NCBI GenBank assembly: GCA_964431075.1
Contig: CAYSID010000029.1
Location: 1 to 5,677, forward strand
From: CAYHSW01 sp964431075
GTDB taxonomy: Bacteria; Patescibacteriota; Microgenomatia; JAMCZE01
Reading direction: 5' to 3'
Length of the DNA: 5,677 bases
Under the pieces are notes generated by a model. It did no database searches, had not been told where the DNA came from, and worked only from the letters and a program-made list of their open reading frames with translations. The first letter of the stretch is position 1; the number at the start of each line of letters is the position of its first letter. This document shows, in pieces, positions 1-5,042 of the stretch. The position numbers and the translations under genes were made by a program.

Positions 1-117
1 ACCGGCGATTTGCTCCTGATAATTGTTGGTAATTTTATTGAATTTTAACATAATGTCACCGGCAATAAAAAGAACAATGACAATAACAGGAATAATAAAA
101 TAAAGATAATTCTTCAT
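1..117 (-). CDS. N-terminus of a membrane-anchored protein, partial
   Basis: The reverse strand has an open frame of 39 codons from an ATG at 117-115 to the window edge, with no stop. It starts MKNYLYFIIPVIVIVLF and continues to about residue 20 as one unbroken hydrophobic stretch preceded by a single lysine. This is typical of a signal anchor or uncleaved signal peptide with the rest of the protein outside the membrane. After it comes a polar segment with N, K, Q and E, likely the start of a periplasmic or surface domain. The gene diverges from nusA and shares its upstream region. The start is supported by a promoter-like pair ending 7 nt before the ATG. I do not recognise the family, because too little of it is inside the window. 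Confidence 0.6.
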   Translation of the reverse strand, partial: MKNYLYFIIPVIVIVLFIAGDIMLKFNKITNNYQEQIAG

Positions 118-124
118 CTAGCGT

Positions 125-153
125 ATTGTAATAAATTAACTCGGTTGATACAA
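125..153 (-). promoter_or_regulatory. Predicted promoter of the leftward membrane-protein gene
   Basis: Read on the minus strand: TTGTAT at 153-148, a 17-bp spacer, and TACAAT at 130-125. The -10 ends 7 nt before the ATG at 117, so this transcript would also be leaderless. Because of the inverted repeat it is nearly the mirror image of the nusA promoter, and RNA polymerase probably cannot occupy both at once. Confidence 0.5.
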
Positions 154-154
154 T
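126..154 (+). promoter_or_regulatory. Predicted promoter of the nusA operon
   Basis: TTGTAA at 126-131 (4 of 6 to TTGACA), a 17-bp spacer, and TACAAT at 149-154 (5 of 6 to TATAAT). Transcription would begin near 161, so the mRNA would start at or up to about 3 nt before the ATG at 164. No Shine-Dalgarno sequence precedes that ATG, which fits a leaderless message. The promoter overlaps the leftward one almost completely. Confidence 0.6.
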
Positions 155-163
155 ACCTCCGTT

Positions 164-1189
164 ATGCCGGCGATAGTGAAGTCAGATTTTGCTCTAGCAG
201 TTAATCAGGTTTGCTCCGAGCGCGGACTTGATCCGGAAGTGGTTTTGGAGACAATCCGGCAAGCGATTTTGATGGCCTATAAAAAGGACCGTTTTCTTTC
301 GGCCAACGAAACGGTGGAAATCGCAAATTTTTTGGCGGAACTTGACGGAGTCAGTGGTGAAGCCAGAATTTTTACTAAAAAGGATGATGGAACAAAAGGT
401 GAAGATGTTACTCCGCCGGGATTCGGCCGGATTGCCGCCCAAACTGCCAAACAGGTAATTATTCAAAGAATTCGCGAAGCAGAAAAGAAGGCGGTTATTG
501 ATGACTTTTCCCAAAAAATCGGCACTATTGTTCAGGGGTTAATTTTAAGATCCGACGGTCCTAATTTTGTGGTGGATATTGGTAAGGCGGAAGCGATTAT
601 GCCGCCGCAGGAACAGACACCGACCGAGAGATACTTTCCCAACCAAAGAATGGTTTTTTATGTGGCGGCTATTCGCGAGTCTGCAAGAGGAAGTGAGATC
701 ATTGTTTCCCGGGCCCATGAAGGGTTGGTTCTTGGCCTTTTTAAACGGGAAGTTCCGGAGATTGCCAATGGATCAGTGACAATTTCCGCTATTGCCCGGG
801 AAGCCGGTGGACGGACAAAAGTGGCGGTGTCTTCCAATCAAACCGGAGTTGATCCTGTTGGAGCCTGTGTCGGTCAGAAAGGGGTTCGTGTCCAAGCGGT
901 TATTGCTGAACTTGGGGGATCGGAAAAAGTAGATATCATCCAGTTTAGTGAAGACGCGGCCGAATTTATTGCTCGGGCTCTTGCGCCGGCGAAAGAAATT
1001 GAAGTAGTTTTAGATGAGGTTAACCAACAGGCTACCGCTATAATTCCGGCGGGTTATTTATCATTAGCAATAGGTCTTGGAGGACAGAACGTCCGGGTCG
1101 CCGCCAAACTGACTAAATGGAGAATTGATATCAAAAGTAAAGACGGGACCGTTACTGAAAATCAGAATGACCAAAATGAAGCGGAATAG
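164..1189 (+). CDS. nusA: Transcription termination/antitermination protein NusA
   Basis: NusA binds RNA polymerase and nascent RNA in the cytoplasm and modulates pausing, termination and antitermination. The order of domains is clear: an N-terminal polymerase-binding domain (about 6-115, beginning SDFALAVNQVCSERG), an S1 domain (about 118-183, GTIVQG onward), and two KH domains with GxxG loops at G237-Q-K-G240 and G304-L-G-G307. The KH2 loop is usually GKGG, so leucine replaces the lysine. After KH2 there are only about 16 polar residues, so the acidic repeats of E. coli NusA are absent. The length (341 aa) matches other short NusA proteins. An in-frame GTG at 176 would give a start MKSDFALA, closer to the family's usual N-terminus. 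I kept ATG 164 because of the promoter position. It is the first gene of an operon with infB; no rimP precedes it and no ylxR or ylxQ follows it. Confidence 0.96.
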   Translation: MPAIVKSDFALAVNQVCSERGLDPEVVLETIRQAILMAYKKDRFLSANETVEIANFLAELDGVSGEARIFTKKDDGTKGEDVTPPGFGRIAAQTAKQVIIQRIREAEKKAVIDDFSQKIGTIVQGLILRSDGPNFVVDIGKAEAIMPPQEQTPTERYFPNQRMVFYVAAIRESARGSEIIVSRAHEGLVLGLFKREVPEIANGSVTISAIAREAGGRTKVAVSSNQTGVDPVGACVGQKGVRVQAVIAELGGSEKVDIIQFSEDAAEFIARALAPAKEIEVVLDEVNQQATAIIPAGYLSLAIGLGGQNVRVAAKLTKWRIDIKSKDGTVTENQNDQNEAE

Positions 1190-1209
1190 TTTGTTTTGGT
1201 TAAGTAATT

Positions 1210-2574
1210 ATGGAAAATGTCAAAAGACCTCCAGTTGTAGTTGTTATGGGCCACGTGGATCATGGCAAAACGTCACTTCTTGACGCGATCCGAAAAACCG
1301 ACGTGGCCGGCCGGGAATATGGCGGAATAACCCAGTCAATTGGTGCCTATCAGACTTCTGGAATTACGTTTATTGATACTCCCGGGCATGAAGCTTTTGG
1401 AAAAATGCGTTCCCGTGGGGCGACCGTTGCGGATATTGCTGTTTTAGTCGTGGCTGCCAATGATTCCGTAATGCCGCAAACCATAGAATCCATAAAAGTA
1501 ATTCAGGAAGCAAAAATCCCGTTTATCGTGGCCATAAACAAAGTTGATTTGCCGGAGGCCAACACAGAAAAGGTTTTGCAAGATTTACTGCGACACAATG
1601 TTCTAATCGAAAAATTTGGGGGCTCTATTCCGTTTGTGGAAGTTTCGGCAAAACAAAATAAGGGAATCAGAGAACTTTTGGATCTAATAAATTTGACGTG
1701 GGAAATGAGTGAGAGTGTTGACGATAAAGATTTAAAAGCGGTAATAATCGAATCCAAAATGGACAAAAATCGGGGGCCGGTGGCGACGGCGATTGTCAAA
1801 TCTGGGGAATTAACTGTTGGTCAAAAAATTTTTATTGGCAACAAGGAGCACAAAATAAGAATGCTGTTTGATTACAGCGATAAACAATTAACTAATGCGA
1901 CCCCGGGGATGCCGGTGTTGGTTTTAGGGCTAACGGAAGTGCCCCCTGTTGGTTCGGAGATTACACATATGAGAAAAGAACCTGCGGTTTCGCAACCCCT
2001 CTTCCCGCGAAACAAAGAAAACGCTTTAAATCTTATTTTGAGGGCGGATACCGCAGGAAGTCTTGAGGCAATATTTCCCAAACTCCCGCAAAATATAAAT
2101 ATACTGGAATCGGGAACAGGAGAAATTACCGAAAAAGATATTTTACTGGCCAAAAGTACAAGCGCGATCGTCATCGGTTTTAATGTTAGAGTTTCCAACT
2201 CGGTTACGGATCTGGCCAAAACGGAGAAAATAATATTACGCGGTTATAAAATTATTTATGAATTACTGGACGAGTTGAAGGATGCCGCCGCCGGGGCTTT
2301 GGAAAAGATGACGACAGAAGAGATTTTGGGAGCGGGAAAAATTATTGCCGAATTTCCTTTTGAAAAACTACGAATAGCCGGGGTCAAGGTGACTGACGGC
2401 CGGTTGGCTCGTGGGGATCGAATTAGAATCCGGAGTCTAGAATCTAAAATCAAGGATATAAGAGTAGGAAAGGAACAGGTAAACAAAGTTGAGGCGGGAA
2501 AGGAGTGCGGGGTCTTCCTTGATCCCCAAATTGACTTTAAGCTGGGAGATGATATAATAGCTTATAGTCTATGA
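1210..2574 (+). CDS. infB: Translation initiation factor IF-2, short form
   Basis: IF-2 is the GTPase that brings formylmethionyl initiator tRNA to the 30S subunit and promotes subunit joining. All GTPase motifs are present: G1 GHVDHGKT (14-21), GGITQ (38-42), DTPGH (56-60), NKVD (110-113) and SAK (146-148). Domain II follows (about 176-253), then domain III (from about 271, LNLILRAD) and the C-terminal initiator-tRNA-binding domain with ECGVFL near 432-437. At 454 aa it has only about six residues before the G domain, so the long N-terminal region of E. coli IF-2 is missing. The linker between domains II and III (about 254-271) is also roughly 27 residues shorter than in E. coli. It lies 20 bp after nusA without a clear Shine-Dalgarno sequence, and its TGA overlaps the next start as ATGA, which suggests coupled translation. 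Confidence 0.97.
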   Translation: MENVKRPPVVVVMGHVDHGKTSLLDAIRKTDVAGREYGGITQSIGAYQTSGITFIDTPGHEAFGKMRSRGATVADIAVLVVAANDSVMPQTIESIKVIQEAKIPFIVAINKVDLPEANTEKVLQDLLRHNVLIEKFGGSIPFVEVSAKQNKGIRELLDLINLTWEMSESVDDKDLKAVIIESKMDKNRGPVATAIVKSGELTVGQKIFIGNKEHKIRMLFDYSDKQLTNATPGMPVLVLGLTEVPPVGSEITHMRKEPAVSQPLFPRNKENALNLILRADTAGSLEAIFPKLPQNINILESGTGEITEKDILLAKSTSAIVIGFNVRVSNSVTDLAKTEKIILRGYKIIYELLDELKDAAAGALEKMTTEEILGAGKIIAEFPFEKLRIAGVKVTDGRLARGDRIRIRSLESKIKDIRVGKEQVNKVEAGKECGVFLDPQIDFKLGDDIIAYSL

Positions 2575-3437
2575 GCAATGAAGATTTACAGCAAATCCAA
2601 GGGCTGGTTGCCGCCTCGAAAACGGTTTTAGTTTTGACCCATTCCAATCCCTCAATTGACGTTATGGCTTCGGTTCTGGCCATCGGCTTGGCGATGCAAA
2701 AGATGGGTAAGACGGTGACCATGGCCATGGAATCTTCTCCCTTGGTTGAAGTTTCCAATTTGGTAGGAATTGATAAAGTGGTAACCACTCTTGGCGGAGG
2801 AAAGAATTTAACGCTGTCCTATAAACCATATGTTGCCGGTGATTTTGAAAAGGTTTTGTACCCCGGTGATTCTGAAGACCCCAATGCCGGCTTCAAATTA
2901 ATAATTGTTCCCAAAGACGGAATTATTCCCAATATCAATAATTTTTCCTTCAGTTTTTCAGGGGGTGCCGGTAATGCCGATTTAATTTTTACTGTTGATG
3001 TTTTAGAACCGCAGCAGCTGGGGGCTTTGTACTCAACGGAGTTATTTCCTGTAATCCCGGCGCAAAATGTTATAAACATTGATAACCATGATCCCAACAA
3101 AGATTTTGGGAAATTTAATTTAGTCGAACCCGATGCGGCTTCGGTTTCGGAAATAACAACGTTCTTTCTGAGAGCAGTTAATGCCCAGTTTGACGCGGAT
3201 ATTGCCGGCAACCTGCATCAGGGGTTGCAGCAGGCAACTAATAATTTTACTTCCCCAAAGACCGGTGCAGCTTCATTTGAGGCCGCCGCCATTTGCAAAA
3301 GAGCCGTTCCAAAAAGTACAATGAGCAATGAGCAGTTTGCAGTGAATAATCAACCACAGACTATGACCCCACAACAGAATATCCCCCAGGACTGGACCCA
3401 GCCGAAAATCTTTAGAGGCGGGGGAGGAAATGCCTGA
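2571..3437 (+). CDS. Diverged DHH-family (NrnA-like) protein, possibly inactive
   Basis: The fold signature is that of DHH phosphoesterases such as NrnA (nano-RNA and pAp hydrolysis), but the motifs are altered. Motif I, normally HxNPDGDAxGS, reads HSNPSIDVMAS (24-34): H24 and D30 remain and the first aspartate is lost. Motif II keeps D143 (VDVLEPQQLG). The DHH triad reads D171-N-H173. The later G-x-x-x-D-T motif reads GLQQAT (218-223), without the aspartate. The C-terminal DHHA1 domain of NrnA is replaced by a Q/N/P-rich tail from about 250 ending DWTQPKIFRGGGGNA. The ATG overlaps the infB stop by 4 bp, so it is translated with IF-2. From memory, similar degenerate DHH proteins follow infB in other Patescibacteria, which would make this a conserved variant rather than decay. 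Classic nuclease activity is doubtful; binding of RNA or a nucleotide is possible. Confidence 0.8.
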   Translation: MSNEDLQQIQGLVAASKTVLVLTHSNPSIDVMASVLAIGLAMQKMGKTVTMAMESSPLVEVSNLVGIDKVVTTLGGGKNLTLSYKPYVAGDFEKVLYPGDSEDPNAGFKLIIVPKDGIIPNINNFSFSFSGGAGNADLIFTVDVLEPQQLGALYSTELFPVIPAQNVINIDNHDPNKDFGKFNLVEPDAASVSEITTFFLRAVNAQFDADIAGNLHQGLQQATNNFTSPKTGAASFEAAAICKRAVPKSTMSNEQFAVNNQPQTMTPQQNIPQDWTQPKIFRGGGGNA

Positions 3438-3501
3438 GCATTATGGGTAATATTTTAACTAGAGTAACTCCTCCCCCATAAAGGAACAAGAAACGGGGGG
3501 A
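3420..3501 (+). promoter_or_regulatory. G/C-tract region with two alternative pairings
   Basis: GGGGGAGGA at 3420-3428, overlapping the last codons of the DHH gene, pairs perfectly over 9 bp with TCCTCCCCC at 3469-3477 (40-nt loop). The same C tract can instead pair over 6 bp with GGGGGA at 3496-3501 (18-nt loop), which is followed by TTT. The two structures exclude each other. This could be a weak terminator or attenuator at the end of the core operon. No strong U tract is present, so it is not a classical intrinsic terminator. Confidence 0.35.
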
Positions 3502-3504
3502 TTT

Positions 3505-3690
3505 GTGACTGGGGTAGAGATATCTGTTGGACGTGCTGGAAGTGCGACTGAGAAAGTTGTGGTTGATTTTTGGAGAGGAAGGATAATCTATATTACACGT
3601 TTGCCAATTCGATCGAGAACTGTGGGGAAATTAGTTGAACTTGCCAAAAAATCTGGTTCAAGAATAAAAATCCGGGTGTGTGGGGTATAA
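3505..3690 (+). CDS. Small hypothetical protein, doubtful
   Basis: A 61-codon frame starts at GTG and encodes a basic product with no cysteine pair, signal or membrane segment. It has a strand-like stretch KVVVDFWRGRIIYITRL (18-34), then a helix-like VGKLVELAKK (about 40-49), then RIKIRV. This strand-helix-strand pattern is plausible for a real small domain, and amino acid use is not unusual. GGGGGG at 3495-3500 lies 4 nt before the GTG and could act as a poor ribosome binding site through one G-U pair. The frame is open upstream only to a TAG at 3460. No promoter of the kind seen at the neighbouring genes precedes it. It may be a real gene, or a fragment of the same decayed region that holds the gene tail just downstream. 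I do not recognise a family. Confidence 0.35.
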   Translation: MTGVEISVGRAGSATEKVVVDFWRGRIIYITRLPIRSRTVGKLVELAKKSGSRIKIRVCGV

Positions 3691-3718
3691 AAATCTTTTG
3701 ATGAAATTAATTCTTGGC

Positions 3719-3754
3719 CAAATCCTCGGGACGTTTAGATTTTTGGATAAATGA
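3719..3754 (+). pseudogene. Remnant 3' end of a membrane-anchored protein gene
   Basis: The frame CAA..TGA encodes QILGTFRFLDK and a stop. This is the same C-terminal tail as in the membrane-anchored protein that ends at 5041 (QILGTFRFL), and the DNA is nearly identical over 24 bp. Nothing upstream in this frame resembles the rest of that protein. A shifted frame at 3697-3708 reads FDEI, which would suit the position before such a tail, so there may be an additional frameshift. I infer that a paralogous gene stood here and has been lost except for its end. Confidence 0.5.
3722..3745 (+). repeat. 24-bp direct repeat, copy 1
   Basis: ATCCTCGGGACGTTTAG followed by ATTTTTG. It matches 5015-5038 at 23 of 24 positions (A at 3739, G at 5032), 1293 bp apart in the same orientation. 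The copies bracket the toxin/DUF2283/membrane-protein operon. Confidence 0.85.
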
Positions 3755-3767
3755 GCATGGATACCAG

Positions 3768-3783
3768 TTTAGTTATAACTAAA
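3768..3783. promoter_or_regulatory. 16-bp perfect palindrome, candidate operator
   Basis: TTTAGTTATAACTAAA is a perfect palindrome. With one unpaired G at 3767 the symmetry extends to CCA at 3764-3766 and TGG at 3784-3786. It lies 22 bp before the -35 of the toxin operon. Toxin-antitoxin operons are often repressed by a dimer bound to such a site. With no loop it is a poor hairpin, which favours protein binding to duplex DNA. The regulator is unknown. Confidence 0.45.
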
Positions 3784-3805
3784 TGGGGAACAATGATTAG
3801 TCGAT

Positions 3806-3834
3806 TTGATTATTTCTTCAGACAATGTTAAACT
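3806..3834 (+). promoter_or_regulatory. Predicted promoter of the toxin operon
   Basis: TTGATT at 3806-3811 (4 of 6), a 17-bp spacer, and TAAACT at 3829-3834 (4 of 6). The -10 ends 6 nt before the GTG start at 3841, so the message would begin at or next to the start codon. The in-frame TAA inside the -10 rules out a start further upstream. Confidence 0.5.
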
Positions 3835-3840
3835 ATTTTT

Positions 3841-4173
3841 GTGGCGGGAATTGTAGTAGGGGAAGATAAATTATTTGAAGTTAGCGATGTTTTTAGCAAG
3901 AAAATTCGTACGACAAAGAGTTATTGGCGGAAAATTAAAGAGGAAAAACATAAAGATTTAGTTAGTGGGATTGAAGAAATAATTGAAACAATTGTAAAAC
4001 CGGACGAAGTCTATCAAAGTATAAAAGACGAAACAGTTTCAATTCAGTTTCGAAAATATTCAGATTTTACTTTGATTGTGGTAACGAAACATTTAAACGG
4101 AGACGGATTTTTGGTAACGGCGTATCAGACGACAAAACCGAAGATGAAAGGGAAAAAATTATGGCCAAAATAA
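3841..4173 (+). CDS. RelE/BECR-like nuclease toxin candidate
   Basis: A 110-aa basic protein starting at GTG. After a variable N-terminus (1-24) it shows the order typical of small barnase-EndoU-RelE-like (BECR) or DUF4258-type proteins: a helix with SYWRKIKEEKH (27-37), a second helix leading to the P-D-E-V turn (54-57), three strands with VSIQFRKY (66-73) and TLIVVTKHL (77-85), and a terminal DGFLVTAYQTTKPKMKG (88-104). Conserved-looking polar residues that could be catalytic are K36-H37, K83-H84, T93, Y95 and T97. Proteins of this type act as RNases in toxin-antitoxin pairs or phage modules, usually in the cytoplasm. The 13-bp overlap with a DUF2283 gene fits a toxin-antitoxin operon in toxin-first order. 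The assignment rests on motif order and context and was not confirmed by a profile search. The antitoxin role of its neighbour is likewise inferred. Confidence 0.6.
   Translation: MAGIVVGEDKLFEVSDVFSKKIRTTKSYWRKIKEEKHKDLVSGIEEIIETIVKPDEVYQSIKDETVSIQFRKYSDFTLIVVTKHLNGDGFLVTAYQTTKPKMKGKKLWPK
4147..4153 (+). promoter_or_regulatory. Ribosome binding site of the DUF2283 gene
   Basis: AAAGGGA lies 7 nt before the ATG at 4161, inside the toxin coding sequence. It is purine-rich and similar to a Shine-Dalgarno element. This contrasts with the first genes of the transcripts here, which have no leader. Confidence 0.4.
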
Positions 4174-4412
4174 AAGTTTTTATTGATCCGATTGCTAACA
4201 CCATGAATTTGTGGTGGGATGATAACAAGCAAGCCTTTTCATCCGAGGAAACGGATGACCCGTCGAGCAACGACGTGATTGTAAAAAATAAAACTGGCCA
4301 GCCAATTGGCTTGGAGGTTATTGGGTTATTCCCCAGCGAATTAAATTTGGCTCATTGGTGGCCGAAAGTTTTCGGAGCTAAACCCAACGAACCATTACTA
4401 TTGTCAACATGA
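4161..4412 (+). CDS. DUF2283 family protein, likely antitoxin
   Basis: The 83-aa product has the DUF2283 pattern: an opening strand and turn KVFIDPIANTMNLWW (5-19), an acidic middle SSEETDDPSSNDVIV (27-41), and the signature GQPIGLEVIGLFPS (46-59), corresponding to the G-x-I-V-G-I-E-I-L motif of the family. The middle is strongly acidic, which suits binding of the very basic upstream protein. Family members are small, lack enzyme motifs and often sit beside RelE-like or DUF4258 genes, so an antitoxin role is a reasonable inference. The gene overlaps the toxin by 13 bp and the following gene by 4 bp (ATGA), so the three are probably translated together. The tail after residue 60 (NLAHWWPKVFGAKPNEP) is longer than the family core. 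The family call is good; the function is inferred. Confidence 0.75.
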   Translation: MAKIKVFIDPIANTMNLWWDDNKQAFSSEETDDPSSNDVIVKNKTGQPIGLEVIGLFPSELNLAHWWPKVFGAKPNEPLLLST

Positions 4413-5041
4413 ATTCTCAAAAAGGCAATGTTTTGGTAATTATTCCTTCACTAATTGTTGTTATTGCTCTCGCTTCCGCCAGCTATTTTTTCCTCCAAAA
4501 CCAAAAACTGCAAAAATCCTCCGACTTCGCTCAGGACACATCGCCACCTCCAACGCCAATTACTAGAGATGAAACGGAAAATTGGAAAACATACACGGGT
4601 AGATATTTTTCTTTTGAGTATCCCCTTGAAGCAATTTTAAATGAGCAAGGTTCAGAAATGCAATCACAAGAAGTTTCTGTCACATATATTAAATCTGGTG
4701 CTAACAAGCCCAATACTGATTTGAGTGATGGATATATTTTTAGTGTAACTTACGGCTCGTTTATTGGAACAGGGCCGATTGAAGAAACGATAAATAAATT
4801 CAGATCTCAAATTAAAGAGGCCTGCAGTAATCCGATAATATCTACCAACAGAAGTGTAATCGTAGGTAATATCCCTGCTTTATCTTATGATGTGACTAAT
4901 TGTATGTCAGGTTATACCCAAACAGTTGTTGTCAATAATTCAAGAGCATTTCTTATCTACCAAACACAGCCGAATGACAATCTCCAACATGATTATCGAC
5001 AAATTACTAATCAGATCCTCGGGACGTTTAGGTTTTTGTAA
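4409..5041 (+). CDS. Single-pass membrane-anchored extracytoplasmic protein
   Basis: A 210-aa protein with a short N-terminus (MNSQKGN), one hydrophobic segment (8-29), a flexible linker rich in S, P and T (about 36-57), and a globular outer domain starting NWKTYTGRYFSFEYP (58-72). There is no lipobox cysteine, so it is an uncleaved anchor rather than a lipoprotein. C139 and C165 could form a disulfide outside the cell. It ends QILGTFRFL. I recall this layout (NWKxY...FSFxYP domain and a QILxTFxF end) as frequent in Patescibacteria, possibly related to PsbP-like folds, but its function is unknown. The ATG overlaps the DUF2283 stop, which makes it the third gene of the toxin operon. Its linker contains a dispersed-repeat-like sequence (4517-4538), and its 3' end is duplicated upstream at 3722-3745. 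Confidence 0.75.
   Translation: MNSQKGNVLVIIPSLIVVIALASASYFFLQNQKLQKSSDFAQDTSPPPTPITRDETENWKTYTGRYFSFEYPLEAILNEQGSEMQSQEVSVTYIKSGANKPNTDLSDGYIFSVTYGSFIGTGPIEETINKFRSQIKEACSNPIISTNRSVIVGNIPALSYDVTNCMSGYTQTVVVNNSRAFLIYQTQPNDNLQHDYRQITNQILGTFRFL
4517..4538 (-). repeat. Dispersed GAGCGAAGTCG-type repeat inside a gene
   Basis: On the minus strand the sequence reads TGTCCTGAGCGAAGTCGGAGGA (positions 4538-4517). It differs by one base from the motif containing GAGCGAAGTCGAAGGA that I recall as a very widespread dispersed repeat in environmental bacterial genomes. Its ends TCCT and AGGA are complementary. Here it sits in frame in the linker of the membrane-anchored protein and encodes SSDFAQD. Confidence 0.45.
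5015..5038 (+). repeat. 24-bp direct repeat, copy 2
   Basis: This copy is the end of the membrane-anchored protein gene and encodes ILGTFRFL up to the base before its stop. It differs from copy 1 (3722-3745) at one position, G5032 against A3739. Upstream of the repeat the two sites are unrelated, so the similarity ends sharply. Confidence 0.85.
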
Positions 5042-5042
5042 G

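Larger units (their letters stand above)
123..156. repeat. 8-bp perfect inverted repeat between divergent genes
   Basis: GTATTGTA at 123-130 is mirrored exactly by TACAATAC at 149-156, with 18 nt between. The inner part can also pair (136-140 with 144-148, including one G-T pair), leaving 131-135 as a bulge, so a single strand could form a stem of about 13 pairs with loop TCG. The more interesting reading is at DNA level: each arm carries a -10 hexamer for one direction and a -35-like hexamer for the other. Confidence 0.8.
3691..3840. other. Intergenic region before the toxin operon
   Basis: No complete gene is visible here. In order it holds the decayed gene tail with repeat copy 1, the 16-bp palindrome at 3768-3783, and the promoter at 3806-3834. 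Together with the doubtful ORF before it, this makes about 400 bp of low coding content between the core operon and the accessory operon. Confidence 0.6.

Noticed and set aside
194..514. Open frame of 106 codons on the minus strand inside nusA
   Set aside because: It lies wholly antisense to a clear nusA domain, has no promoter or start signal and shows no family features. The same applies to minus-strand frames within infB (1503-1799, 1872-2219, 2256-2486) and the DHH gene (2819-3211).
3321..3437. ATGAGCAATGA at 3321 repeats the DHH start (MSNE), suggesting a second small gene
   Set aside because: It is in frame with the DHH gene, has no separate promoter, and similarity to the first start ends after four codons. 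It is simply part of the Q/P-rich tail.
3441..3480. TAACT at 3456-3460 and 3465-3469 as iterons
   Set aside because: Two 5-bp copies in AT-rich DNA are expected by chance and no further copies follow at regular spacing.
4455..4640. Plus-strand frame of 61 codons overlapping the membrane-protein gene
   Set aside because: It is a shifted-frame shadow of a gene with clear membrane and domain features; the product has no coherent pattern.
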